NCBI GenBank assembly: GCA_039933105.1
Contig: JBDTOT010000003.1
Location: 1-64,000, forward strand
DNA: 64,000 nt
Direction: 5' to 3'
From: FEN-1219 sp039933105
GTDB lineage: Bacteria; Pseudomonadota; Gammaproteobacteria; Steroidobacterales; Rariloculaceae
Shown piece after piece: positions 34,035 through 42,479 of the stretch. The notes below the pieces were generated by a model. The model ran no database searches. It had not been told where the DNA came from and saw only the letters and a list, made by a program, of their open reading frames with translations. Within the stretch, counting starts at the first letter, position 1, and the number at the start of each line of letters is the position of its first letter. The translations under genes were made by a program, and so were the position numbers.

Positions 34035-35429
34035 TTACGATTCGGCGCTCGCGGGCGGCAACAGCTCCACGGCGTCGGCACGGATGTCGTACTTCGCCAT
34101 CAGGTCGTAGAGCGTGGGTCGCGTGATGCCGAGCAGTTCGGCCGCCCGCGAAATGTTGCCAGAGGTCCGTAGCAGCCCCTGACGGATGGCCTGTGTCTCC
34201 GCGTTCTGCCGCACGACGCGCAAATTCAGACTCGGCGGATTTGGTGTCACGCTGAGCCCCAAGTCCGCAGCCGTCACGAGCTTGCCTTCGGCCATGATCA
34301 CGGCGGCCTTGAGCTTGTTCTCCATCTCGCGGACGTTGCCGGGCCACGCGTACGCTTCAATCGCGTCGTGCGCGTCGTTGGTGAACCCTTTGATGGCACT
34401 GCCCTGCTGCTTCGCGAACTTGTTCAGCAAGAACTGTGCGAGCAGCAATCGCCCGCCTTCACGCGCGCGCAGCGGCGGAATCTCGATTGTGATCTCGGCG
34501 ATGCGGTAGTACAGATCGTCGCGGAACGTACTTGTGCTCATTGCCTGCTTCAAGTTCTTGTTCGTGGCGCAGACCACGCGGACATCGACCGGAACCTCGG
34601 TTCGCCCGCCGATGCGCTCTATCGTTCGCGCCTGTAGGAAGCGCAACAGCTTGGCTTGGAGCGACAGCGGCATGTCGCCTATCTCGTCGAGAAACAACGT
34701 GCCACGGTTCGCTACTTCGATCTTACCGGGGGTCTGTTTCACAGCACCGGTAAACGCGCCCTTCTCGAAGCCGAACAGCTCCGATTCCAATAGTGTCTCG
34801 GGGATCGCGGCGCAATTGATCGCGACAAACGGTTTATCCGCGCGCAAGCTCAGCTGATGGATCGCGCGCGCCAGCACTTCCTTGCCGGTGCCGCTCTCGC
34901 CCTGCAGCAGCGTCGTGACATTCGTCGGCGCCACCTTCTCGATCATACGACAGACCTTCAGCATCGCGTCGCAGGCGACGATCACGCCGTCCAGCGGCGA
35001 CGAGCCACCAAGCGCGTCGCCCAAGCGGCGGTTCTCCGCCTCAAGCGTGTGGATCTGGTAGGCACGCCGCACGATCAGCTGCAGCGTGTCGACGTCCACC
35101 GGCTTCTGGTAGAAATCGTAAGCGCCGAGGCCCACGGCTTGCAGCGCATTGCTCTGATCGCCGTGGCCGGTGACGACGATGACCTTAGTAAAGGGCGCGA
35201 GCTGCAGGATCTCGCGCAGGGTCGCGAATCCTTCGCCGACGCCCTCGTCGTCCGGCGGTAGACCGAGGTCCTGGAGCACGACCGGGGGCTCGTGACGCCG
35301 CACCTCGTTGATCGCGCTCTGACGGTCCGTGGCCGCGATGACGTGGTAGTCCTCGAAGCACCAGCGAAGCTGGCTCTGGATTCCGGGATCGTCTTCGACG
35401 ATCAGCAGCTTACGGGTGGTATCCGGCAC
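34035..35429 (-). CDS. prsR: PEP-CTERM-box response regulator PrsR
   Basis: Sigma-54-dependent response regulator of the PrsK/PrsR pair linked to PEP-CTERM/exopolysaccharide systems. About 464 aa. The receiver (LLIVEDDPGIQSQLRWCFED, VVLQDLGLPPDDEGVGEG, YDFYQKPVD) closely follows the PrsR family pattern. The AAA+ domain has GESGTGKEVLARAIHQ and GAFTGAV. The C-terminal Fis-like helix-turn-helix is SGNISRAAELLGITRPTLYD. I use the GTG at 35429; a TTG six codons upstream is possible. Its kinase, PrsK, is 7 kb away rather than adjacent. Confidence 0.92.
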   Translation of the reverse strand: MPDTTRKLLIVEDDPGIQSQLRWCFEDYHVIAATDRQSAINEVRRHEPPVVLQDLGLPPDDEGVGEGFATLREILQLAPFTKVIVVTGHGDQSNALQAVGLGAYDFYQKPVDVDTLQLIVRRAYQIHTLEAENRRLGDALGGSSPLDGVIVACDAMLKVCRMIEKVAPTNVTTLLQGESGTGKEVLARAIHQLSLRADKPFVAINCAAIPETLLESELFGFEKGAFTGAVKQTPGKIEVANRGTLFLDEIGDMPLSLQAKLLRFLQARTIERIGGRTEVPVDVRVVCATNKNLKQAMSTSTFRDDLYYRIAEITIEIPPLRAREGGRLLLAQFLLNKFAKQQGSAIKGFTNDAHDAIEAYAWPGNVREMENKLKAAVIMAEGKLVTAADLGLSVTPNPPSLNLRVVRQNAETQAIRQGLLRTSGNISRAAELLGITRPTLYDLMAKYDIRADAVELLPPASAES

Positions 35430-35526
35430 AGGAGGATGCTGCCACAACCGGCTCCGGAGTTGAAAAGGACCGATTCACAGAACCTGGCTTTGGAAACTGG
35501 TACTCGCCGGTGCTTTAAGCCCAAAC

Positions 35527-36693
35527 TCACGCCCGAAAAAACGCCGCGATCTGCCGAACCACGTACTCGCGTAGCTCGGCCGTCAGCTCGGGATAAATGG
35601 GCAAGGCCAGAACCTCCGCTGCGGCCGCCAGCGAGTGAGGGAAATCATCGGGCGAATGCTCGAGATAGGCGAAGCACTCCTGGGCATGGAGCGGTACCGG
35701 GTAATAAATCTCGGTGCCGACACCGTTCGCCGTCAGATGTGCGCGAAGCTCATCGCGCCGCTGCACGCGAATCATGTATTGATTGAAGACATGTCGATAA
35801 CCGGAAGCGCGAAACGGGACGCCGACGACATCCGCGATTCCCGCGTCGCGGATCAGCTGGTCATAGTGATCGGCATTGCGTTGGCGCGCGCGTGTCCAGT
35901 CCTCGAGATGCTTGAGCTTGATGAGCAACACGGCAGCTTGCAGCTCGTCGAGCCTGAAGTTGCCGCCGATGAACGAGTGGTAGTACTTCGGCTCGCCGCC
36001 GTGGACCCGCAGGATCCGCATCCGCTCCTGGAGCCCTAAGTCGTTCGTGACACACATACCGGCGTCGCCGAAGGCGCCGAGATTCTTCGTCGGGAAGAAC
36101 GACAGGCAGCCGACGTCGCCGACACTGCCCGCACGCCTGCCATCCGGCAGCGCCGCGCCGATCGCCTGCGCCGCGTCTTCGACGACTGCGAGCCGATGGC
36201 GCTTCGCTATGCCCATGAGCTCGTCCATCGGAGCCATCTGCCCGTACAGATGCACGGGCAGCAGAACCTTCACGGTGCCACCCGTGGCGCGATTCACGAG
36301 TCGGTCGCCGCGTTGTTCGCAGCGCTGCGCGAGCATGGCGCGAACCGCGGCGGAGTCGAGGTTGTAGGTACGCGGATCGATATCGCAGAACAGCGGCCGT
36401 GCGCCGAGGCGCGCCACGACTCCTGCCGTCGCGAAGAACGTGAACGGCGAAGTGATGACCTCGTCGCCGGGACCGATGCCGAGTGCCATGAGCGCGACCA
36501 GCAGCGCATCGGTTCCGGATGAAACGCCGAGGCCGTGTTTGGCGTGCGAATACGCCGCGACCTGCGCCTCGAGTTCGCCGACTTTGGGTCCGAGCACGAA
36601 GCGCTGCTCGTTACAAACCTGCGTGATCGCGTGTTCGATTTCCGCACGAAGCGGCGCGTACTGACCTTTGAGGTCGAGCAACGGTACTTGCAT
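35527..36693 (-). CDS. DegT/DnrJ/EryC1/StrS-family sugar aminotransferase
   Basis: PLP-dependent transaminase that would make an amino sugar nucleotide for a surface glycan. 388 aa. Typical N-terminus VPLLDLKGQYAPLRAEIE. The PLP contact segment is SSGTDALLVALMALGIGPGDEV. The Asp and downstream Gln are in VVEDAAQAIGA, and the Schiff-base Lys is in LSFFPTKNLGAFGDAG. C-terminal HVFNQYMIRV and GTEIYYPVPLHAQECF are family-typical. The exact sugar cannot be told. A structured gene-free region precedes it. Confidence 0.92.
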   Translation of the reverse strand: MQVPLLDLKGQYAPLRAEIEHAITQVCNEQRFVLGPKVGELEAQVAAYSHAKHGLGVSSGTDALLVALMALGIGPGDEVITSPFTFFATAGVVARLGARPLFCDIDPRTYNLDSAAVRAMLAQRCEQRGDRLVNRATGGTVKVLLPVHLYGQMAPMDELMGIAKRHRLAVVEDAAQAIGAALPDGRRAGSVGDVGCLSFFPTKNLGAFGDAGMCVTNDLGLQERMRILRVHGGEPKYYHSFIGGNFRLDELQAAVLLIKLKHLEDWTRARQRNADHYDQLIRDAGIADVVGVPFRASGYRHVFNQYMIRVQRRDELRAHLTANGVGTEIYYPVPLHAQECFAYLEHSPDDFPHSLAAAAEVLALPIYPELTAELREYVVRQIAAFFRA

Positions 36694-37038
36694 GAGCCCT
36701 TGCCTGATGCTCCTAACCAGCGCCGGAGCGCACCCGGACGCTGCAACGCCAGACCACGACAGTGGTCAAGCGGGTCCGAAAAGGTGCGATCGAGAGAGAG
36801 GGCAACGCTGCCTTACTCAGCGCCCTGGAAACCGCCGCCGACAAAACGGACTACCCATGGCTTCCTTAGGCTCCGAGCCCGACAGCGCGCCCCCGAACCA
36901 ACTGGTGGGAGTGCCCTGATGTTCTCGTGCTCGCAGGATAACCGGGCTAAGGGCGCGCCGCCAAGACCGATCGTATAGCCTTTATTTTTCATTGGGTTAT
37001 GAGCGAGTGTCGAGACCGGCTACAACCCCGGATAATCG
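36694..37038. other. 345-bp gene-free region with hairpins upstream of the aminotransferase
   Basis: No gene was recognised. Two clear hairpins are present: gaccac-gaca-gtggtc at 36752-36767, and a two-part stem at 36799-36826 (agggc/gccct outside, gctg/cagc inside). The region would be the 5' leader of the aminotransferase transcript, or could hold a small RNA. I compared it by eye with 6S, SRP, tmRNA and common riboswitches and found no match. Confidence 0.5.
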
Positions 37039-39090
37039 CTAGTTCAAGGCAAACCGGATGCGGAGTCGAGCCCGGCGTTCGTATACGTGCCCGCCACGCT
37101 CGAACGGTGCGTAGCGGTACTTCGCGACGGCCGCGAGCGCCGCCTGGTCGAATCGACCGGTGGGCTCTGCCGTCACGACGGCGAGGTTCTTCGGCTGCCC
37201 CGAGCGGTCGACCACGAATTCGAGCTCGACCCAACCCTGGATGTTCAGCCGCAGCGCATCGGACGGATAGACGGACGGGGGCGCATCGAGCAGCTTTAGC
37301 TCGCCTGCAGCCGACGCCGCCGCGAGATACTGGGTCTGCAATCGCTCGGTCTCGAGCTGCTCGCGCAGCGGTGCAACTACGGCCGGACCGCGAGGCGCGG
37401 CCGCGATTGCCGACAGCGCGGTCTCGCCGGCAGCCCAGCTGCGGCTCGCAAACGCCTGTCGCGCCCGCGCGCTCTGCGCGGCGATCCATGCGTCCCACGC
37501 CCCGCTCAGCCCCGCGGCATTCGGCGCCTCGGTCTGCACCTTGAGCAGGTAGTCGAGCGCGCTGTCGCCCGCCGGCTCCGCCAACGCGCCGGCCCGCAAC
37601 CGATCGGAGGCTAGCGCGAGCCACTCGGCGTGACGACGCTCCGCCGCTGCCTGCTCGACGCTCGCGAAGTCGATCTCGACCGCCGTCAACGCCTCGGCGG
37701 ATGCGCCAAGGTCCCTCGCAGCGCTGATCAGGCGCGCCGCATCGTCCACGCCGTCCCTGCCGATCGCCACGCGAGCCGCCTCCAGCAACGCGCTCGAGAG
37801 CGCAGCGCGGCCGCGGACGACGCGGGCGTCATTGCCATTGATCTCGGTCGCGCGGCGAAGGTACTCGAGTGCGCTGTCGCCGGTCGGATCGAGCAGCTGG
37901 CCGCGGGCGAGACGCGCGGTCGCGATGACGAGCAGGCTGTCGAGTTCCGTCGGCGCGGCGGCCGCCAGCTCGGACTGGGCGATACCCGGCGAACCGGCCG
38001 CCTCGCGCGCGGCACTCGCACGCTTGGCGACAGCGCTTGCTGCGGCCCGCGCCGCAGTCGCACGTTCCAATTGAGCCTCGAGGAACGCCAGACGGCTGCT
38101 CGCGGAGTCCACGCGCCGCACGCCGGCAAGTGCCGTGGTCGCATCCCCGAGCGAATTCGCAAGCAGCGCGGATTCGGCCTGTGCGAACAGAGCGTCGACC
38201 ACGACCGCGAGACGGGCCCGCGCGGTCGCGTCGCCTGGGTCCATGGCGAGGACGGTCAGGTAATCGTCGAGCGCATTGTCGCCGGTCGGTGCCACGAGGC
38301 GCCCGGCGTCAAATGCCTGAGCGGCACGATTTAGAAGATCCGCAAACCGTTCGCCTGCTTCGCCGACGTTCGGCGAAGCGCTCGACGACGGCTGCGCCGG
38401 TTCCGTCGCCCGATCACGCGGTACCCCAGAGCGCCAAAGCCACGCCGCGGCAATCACGCCGATCACGACGACCGCGCCGAACACCATGCGCGGCCACCGT
38501 CGGACGCGCTCGGAATTGCTACCACCCCCGAGCATCTCGAGCCCAACCGAGGCCGCCGCTGTGTCGCGCAATTGCACACAGCGGTTCAACGCGGATTCGA
38601 CGAGGAGCCTGGTGATGCCGAGCGCGGCTGGCTTGATCAGCAAGCGGTGAATCCGACGATCCGACAGATACCCCATGAGCTCCTGCGCCACGCCTCGGTT
38701 GGCCGCAACGAGCGTCACGACGCGGCTCGCCTGTGTCTCGAGCGCGGCGATGTGGTCGAAGAGCTTGGAACCGACGAGCTCCGAGTCCAGGAACGCGATG
38801 CCGCAACGCCCCGCGAATACCGCAGCCTCGAGCTCGGCCCACTGCTCGACAGCGAATACCGGGTACTGATCGCCACTTGCACGCCGAACCGTATCGATCA
38901 GGTCGGGGTCCGCCGAGAGCACGAACAGGTTCGCGTCTTTGGTGGACAACAGATCTTTCAGCGGTTGCGGCGGCAGCGTGTCGTCGAGGAGGCCACGATC
39001 GACCTGGGCCGCCGTTAGCCGCACCTCGCGGCCAAGGGGCAACGCGCCCGGCATGCCGCCGATCGACCGGTCCTCGTACTTGGCCGCCAT
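37039..39090 (-). CDS. pseudoreceiver-transmembrane-TonB fusion protein
   Basis: 683 aa with an unusual layout. Residues about 50-180 look like a receiver-type fold (LFVLSADPDLIDTVRRA, CGIAFLDSELVGSKLFD) without a clear phosphorylation-loop set. One membrane helix is at about 198-217. The periplasmic part is helical, Ala-rich and TPR-like, with three recurring motifs (PTGDNALDDYL, PTGDSALEYL, PAGDSALDYLL) near residues 268, 400 and 503. The C-terminus (about 590-680) is a TonB domain (QGWVELEFVVDRSGQPKNLA, ALAAVAKYRYAPF). No exbB/exbD genes are adjacent. Start is ATG at 39090. Confidence 0.88.
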   Translation of the reverse strand: MAAKYEDRSIGGMPGALPLGREVRLTAAQVDRGLLDDTLPPQPLKDLLSTKDANLFVLSADPDLIDTVRRASGDQYPVFAVEQWAELEAAVFAGRCGIAFLDSELVGSKLFDHIAALETQASRVVTLVAANRGVAQELMGYLSDRRIHRLLIKPAALGITRLLVESALNRCVQLRDTAAASVGLEMLGGGSNSERVRRWPRMVFGAVVVIGVIAAAWLWRSGVPRDRATEPAQPSSSASPNVGEAGERFADLLNRAAQAFDAGRLVAPTGDNALDDYLTVLAMDPGDATARARLAVVVDALFAQAESALLANSLGDATTALAGVRRVDSASSRLAFLEAQLERATAARAAASAVAKRASAAREAAGSPGIAQSELAAAAPTELDSLLVIATARLARGQLLDPTGDSALEYLRRATEINGNDARVVRGRAALSSALLEAARVAIGRDGVDDAARLISAARDLGASAEALTAVEIDFASVEQAAAERRHAEWLALASDRLRAGALAEPAGDSALDYLLKVQTEAPNAAGLSGAWDAWIAAQSARARQAFASRSWAAGETALSAIAAAPRGPAVVAPLREQLETERLQTQYLAAASAAGELKLLDAPPSVYPSDALRLNIQGWVELEFVVDRSGQPKNLAVVTAEPTGRFDQAALAAVAKYRYAPFERGGHVYERRARLRIRFALN

Positions 39091-39193
39091 GCTGCTCTCG
39101 GATAGTTACCGGACGCCGCGTCAGGAAGCAGCGCTGGCACGACTGTAAACGGCGGCGATCGGGGTGTCTGAGAGCCAGTACCCCGCTCCGACT

Positions 39194-39826
39194 TCACATA
39201 AGTGGCGACGCCCGGGCACCGAGCCGGGCGCGCACCCGAACGTCGTCCGCCGCGGTGTTCACGCTCATCAGGGCCTCAGGGTCGTCGAGGTCGAGCAGAC
39301 GCGCGGGCCCCTGTTCCAGCAGGCGGCGCAGCGAGACACCCCGCTCTGGGCCCGGCGCCCCGAGTCGCGCGGCAGCGGCCGGCTCCCAGATCGCGCACAA
39401 GGGCTCGGGCATGCCCTCGCGGCGCCGATAAGCCGTCGCGAACGAGGACGGATCGCGGCGCGCGACGAGCGCGGCGAGAACGGAGTCCGTCAGTAGGGGC
39501 ATGTCCGCCGCGATCACGAGCCAGGCCGCGCCCGGGAACCGGTCCAGTGCGGCGGCCAGGCCGCTGGCCGCGCCGGCGCTGGCTCCCCGATCGACGATCG
39601 TCGGGAGGCCGCGATACGCCGGGGTGTCGACCTGCTCGGGGCGCAGCGACACGAATGAATTGCGGCAGAAGCCCTCGAGTAACCGCAAAGCCCACGCCGC
39701 CTGCGGTAGGCCGTGGTAGTCGAGCTCGCCCTTCTCGCGGCCGAGGCGGCTGCTCCGGCCACCCGCCAGGACTAGGCCGCAAATCGGACTCACTGCATCG
39801 AACTCTGGGGATGAGTTTTCGGCCAT
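39194..39826 (-). CDS. mobA: molybdenum cofactor guanylyltransferase
   Basis: Attaches GMP to molybdopterin to form the MGD cofactor. 210 aa. The nucleotide-binding signature GLVLAGGRSSRLGREKGEL is intact, followed by WLVIAADMPLLTDSVLAAL with the metal-binding Asp. The late RRLLEQGPARLLDLDDPEAL and SVNTAADD segments fit MobA. It is divergent from the HDOD gene; no molybdoenzyme is seen nearby. Other small NTP transferases share the first motif, so the exact substrate is slightly uncertain. Confidence 0.88.
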   Translation of the reverse strand: MAENSSPEFDAVSPICGLVLAGGRSSRLGREKGELDYHGLPQAAWALRLLEGFCRNSFVSLRPEQVDTPAYRGLPTIVDRGASAGAASGLAAALDRFPGAAWLVIAADMPLLTDSVLAALVARRDPSSFATAYRRREGMPEPLCAIWEPAAAARLGAPGPERGVSLRRLLEQGPARLLDLDDPEALMSVNTAADDVRVRARLGARASPLM

Positions 39827-39896
39827 TTAGGCTTCAAGGTATCCGAACGGCGGTCGATACGTTAAGGCACTGGCTTTGCTGGGGTGAGGTTTTATT

Positions 39897-40721
39897 ATGT
39901 CAAGTACGGCACAGGCCGTTGGTTTCAGCTTCGTCGAACGCCTCGCCCAGGACTTGCACGACGAGCGCCTCGAGTTACCCGCCTTTCCCGAAGCCGTGCT
40001 GCGTATCCAGCGCGCGCTGCAATCGCCCGATACGAGCACTGACGACATCGTCCGAATCTTGAGCTCCGAGCCCGCGCTCGCTGCCCGCCTGCTGCGGATC
40101 GCGAACTCGGCGGAGTTCCGTCGCGCGGATGCGAACATCACCGATCTACGCAAAGCGGTAAGCCGCATGGGCTTCAACATGGTCCGCAGCGTGGCCGTGG
40201 CGTTCGCGATGCGCCAGCTTCGTACCAAGGACAGCTACTCGCCGGCCGCGAAGGCCGAGCTCGAACGTGCGTGGGCGGACAGCCTCGACACGTCCGCGGC
40301 GTGCTTCGTGATCGCGAAGCGGTTCACGCGGGTGAGCCCCGATCAGGCGTTGTTGATCGGCCTGCTGCACGTGCTGGGACGCCTCTATATCATCATGCGC
40401 TCCAAGGACACAGCGGAGCTCAGCGACACGGCATTGCGCGAGATCATCGACGGTTGGCACGCGAACATCGGCAAAGCGATCCTCGAAACATGGGGCCTGC
40501 CGGAGACGCTACAGAGCGCCGTGGAGCATCAGGACGAGTTCGAGGTCGAGTTCGAGGGCGAAGTCGGGCTCGCCGATGTGTTGGTGGCCGCGAAACTTGT
40601 GCAGCGCGGTGAGCAGGATCTCGCACGCTACCCCGCGCTGCGGCGCGTCGGCATCGCACCAGGAGACATGGACAAGTATGTCGACGAGATCAAGGCCGTG
40701 CGAAGCTCGCTGAGCGAGTAG
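39897..40721 (+). CDS. HDOD-domain signalling protein
   Basis: 274 aa. The HDOD domain covers about residues 20-220 (LPAFPEAVLRIQRAL, LSSEPALAARLLRIANSAEF, AVSRMGFNMVRSVAVAFAM, LLHVLGRLYIIM). HDOD is an HD-like domain usually lacking hydrolase activity, found in chemotaxis, c-di-GMP and stress signalling proteins. No attached GGDEF, EAL or receiver domain is present. ATG start; no strong context clue. Divergent from mobA and convergent with gltX. Confidence 0.9.
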   Translation: MSSTAQAVGFSFVERLAQDLHDERLELPAFPEAVLRIQRALQSPDTSTDDIVRILSSEPALAARLLRIANSAEFRRADANITDLRKAVSRMGFNMVRSVAVAFAMRQLRTKDSYSPAAKAELERAWADSLDTSAACFVIAKRFTRVSPDQALLIGLLHVLGRLYIIMRSKDTAELSDTALREIIDGWHANIGKAILETWGLPETLQSAVEHQDEFEVEFEGEVGLADVLVAAKLVQRGEQDLARYPALRRVGIAPGDMDKYVDEIKAVRSSLSE

Positions 40722-40751
40722 CAGCCCACAAACTAGCGCTCGCCTCGTCGC

Positions 40752-42182
40752 TCAGCCTGCGGATGCCGCCGAGTTGGACTGGATGTAGGCCAGCGCGCGC
40801 TCGATCCTCGCCAGAACTCGCTCTCGCCCTAACAGCTTCAGCGTCAAGCCGATGCCCGGTGACGCCGTGTCGCCGGTGATCGCGACGCGAAGGGGCTGTG
40901 CCACCTTGCCGAGTCCGATCCCCGCGGCGGCGGCTACGCTCTCGACGACCCCCTGCGTGCCGGCCTCAGTCCAGTCGGCCAGCGCCTCCAAGCCGGCATG
41001 AACCTTCCGCAAAGGATCCGCGGCGGGTGCTTGGAGGTGTTTCTGAGCCGCCTTCGCCTCGTAGCTAAGATCGTCGGCGACATAGACGTGCAGACGCTCC
41101 GCCATTTCACGGAGCGTCTTGGCACGCTCTCGAAACGCATCGACGAGCGGCTCGAGCGCAACGGAGTTCTGGTCAAACTTGAGCCCCGACCTGAGCAGCT
41201 GGTGGCGAACGCCCTCCGCGAGCCGACCGGCGGGAGCCGTTTTCATGTAGTGCTGATTTAGCCAGTTGAGCTTGTCGACATCGAAACGAGCCATCGAGCG
41301 CTGTACGGCTGACAGGTCGAATAGAGCAATCATTTCGTCGCGACTGAAGAGCTCCTGGTCACCGTGCGACCAACCGAGGCGCACGAGGTAGTTTAGTAGC
41401 GCCTCCGGCAAATAGCCCTGCTCGCGATACTCGAGCACATTGACGGCACCGTGCCGCTTCGACAGCTTTGCTCCGTCGGGGCCGGCGATCATCGGGATAT
41501 GCGCGTAGCGCGGCGCGGGCACTTTCAGCGCGCGAAATATGTTGATGTGCCGCGGCGTATTGTTCAGATGATCGTCGCCGCGAATGACGTGTGTGATGTG
41601 CATGTCGGTGTCGTCGACGACGACGCCAAAGTGGTAGGTCGGCGTGGCATCGGAACGCAGGAGCACGAGGTCGTCGAGCTCGCTGTTCTCGAACACGACG
41701 GGACCATGCACAAGGTCCTCGACGATCACCTGCCCCTCGGTCGGCTGCCGGAAGCGCACGGCGTGCGGCGCATCCGCAGGGCCCTGCGCGCGATCACGAC
41801 ACCGACCGTCGTAGCGAGGCTTCTCGCCGCGCGCGGTTTGCTGCGCGCGCATCTCTGCGAGCTCTCCCGGCGTGCAGTAGCAACGGTACGCGAGACCGGC
41901 CGCGATCATTTGCCCCGCTACCTCGCGATACCGCTCGAATCTGCGACTCTGAAAATAGGGCCCCTCGTCGGCGTCGATTCCAAGCCAGGCAAATCCGTCG
42001 AGGATGACCTGCGTTGCCTCATCGGTGGAGCGCTCGCGATCCGTGTCTTCAATGCGGAGCAGGTACTGGCCGCCGTGGCGACGCGCGTACAGCCACGAGA
42101 ACAGCGCCGTGCGGACGCCGCCGATGTGCAAAGCACCGGTGGGGCTTGGGGCAAAGCGGGTGCGCACGAGAGAAGGGGCCAT
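40752..42182 (-). CDS. gltX: glutamyl-tRNA synthetase
   Basis: Charges tRNA-Glu. 476 aa from the ATG at 42182 (MAPSLVRTRFAPSPTG). It has the class I HIGH motif (GALHIGGVRTALFSW) and the KMSKS equivalent (AKLSKRHGAVNV). An in-frame ATG at 42215 exists, but its A is the last base of the tRNA-Glu CCA end, so the later start is preferred. tRNA-Glu lies directly upstream on the same strand, so the synthetase and its own substrate may share a transcript. Confidence 0.96.
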   Translation of the reverse strand: MAPSLVRTRFAPSPTGALHIGGVRTALFSWLYARRHGGQYLLRIEDTDRERSTDEATQVILDGFAWLGIDADEGPYFQSRRFERYREVAGQMIAAGLAYRCYCTPGELAEMRAQQTARGEKPRYDGRCRDRAQGPADAPHAVRFRQPTEGQVIVEDLVHGPVVFENSELDDLVLLRSDATPTYHFGVVVDDTDMHITHVIRGDDHLNNTPRHINIFRALKVPAPRYAHIPMIAGPDGAKLSKRHGAVNVLEYREQGYLPEALLNYLVRLGWSHGDQELFSRDEMIALFDLSAVQRSMARFDVDKLNWLNQHYMKTAPAGRLAEGVRHQLLRSGLKFDQNSVALEPLVDAFRERAKTLREMAERLHVYVADDLSYEAKAAQKHLQAPAADPLRKVHAGLEALADWTEAGTQGVVESVAAAAGIGLGKVAQPLRVAITGDTASPGIGLTLKLLGRERVLARIERALAYIQSNSAASAG

Positions 42183-42214
42183 GGTATGGGCGCTTGGCGA
42201 GACGATGGTCGACA

Positions 42215-42290
42215 TGGCGTCCCCAGGGGGATTCGAACCCCCGTTACCGCCGTGAAAGGGCGATGTCCTAGGCCTCTAGACGATGGGGAC
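42215..42290 (-). tRNA. tRNA-Glu (anticodon TTC)
   Basis: 76 bases on the minus strand, including an encoded CCA. The acceptor stem GTCCCCA pairs with TGGGGAC. The anticodon loop reads ctTTCac between CGCC and GGCG, and the T-arm has GGTTCGAATCC. It lies 33 bases before the gltX start and 46 bases after tRNA-Ala. Confidence 0.96.
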
Positions 42291-42305
42291 AACCGAGAAA
42301 AACTA

Positions 42306-42324
42306 AACCGGCCGTTAGCCGGTT
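42306..42324 (-). terminator. terminator-like hairpin between the two tRNAs
   Basis: Perfect 7-bp stem (aaccggc / gccggtt) with a 5-base loop. On the minus strand it is followed by a T-rich run (TTTAGTTTTTC). It may end or attenuate transcription from tRNA-Ala, or be a processing hairpin. Confidence 0.5.
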
Positions 42325-42336
42325 TTCGTTGAATCA

Positions 42337-42412
<76 letters not shown>

Positions 42413-42479
42413 ACGAACCGGCGCGACCCTAAGTCAAACGCTCGCCGGCTGTCAAGCAAAGTGACTCTGCAACGGCTCG

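Noticed and set aside
39148..39166. TGGCACG match to a sigma-54 -24 element
   Set aside because: No TTGC at the required -12 position.
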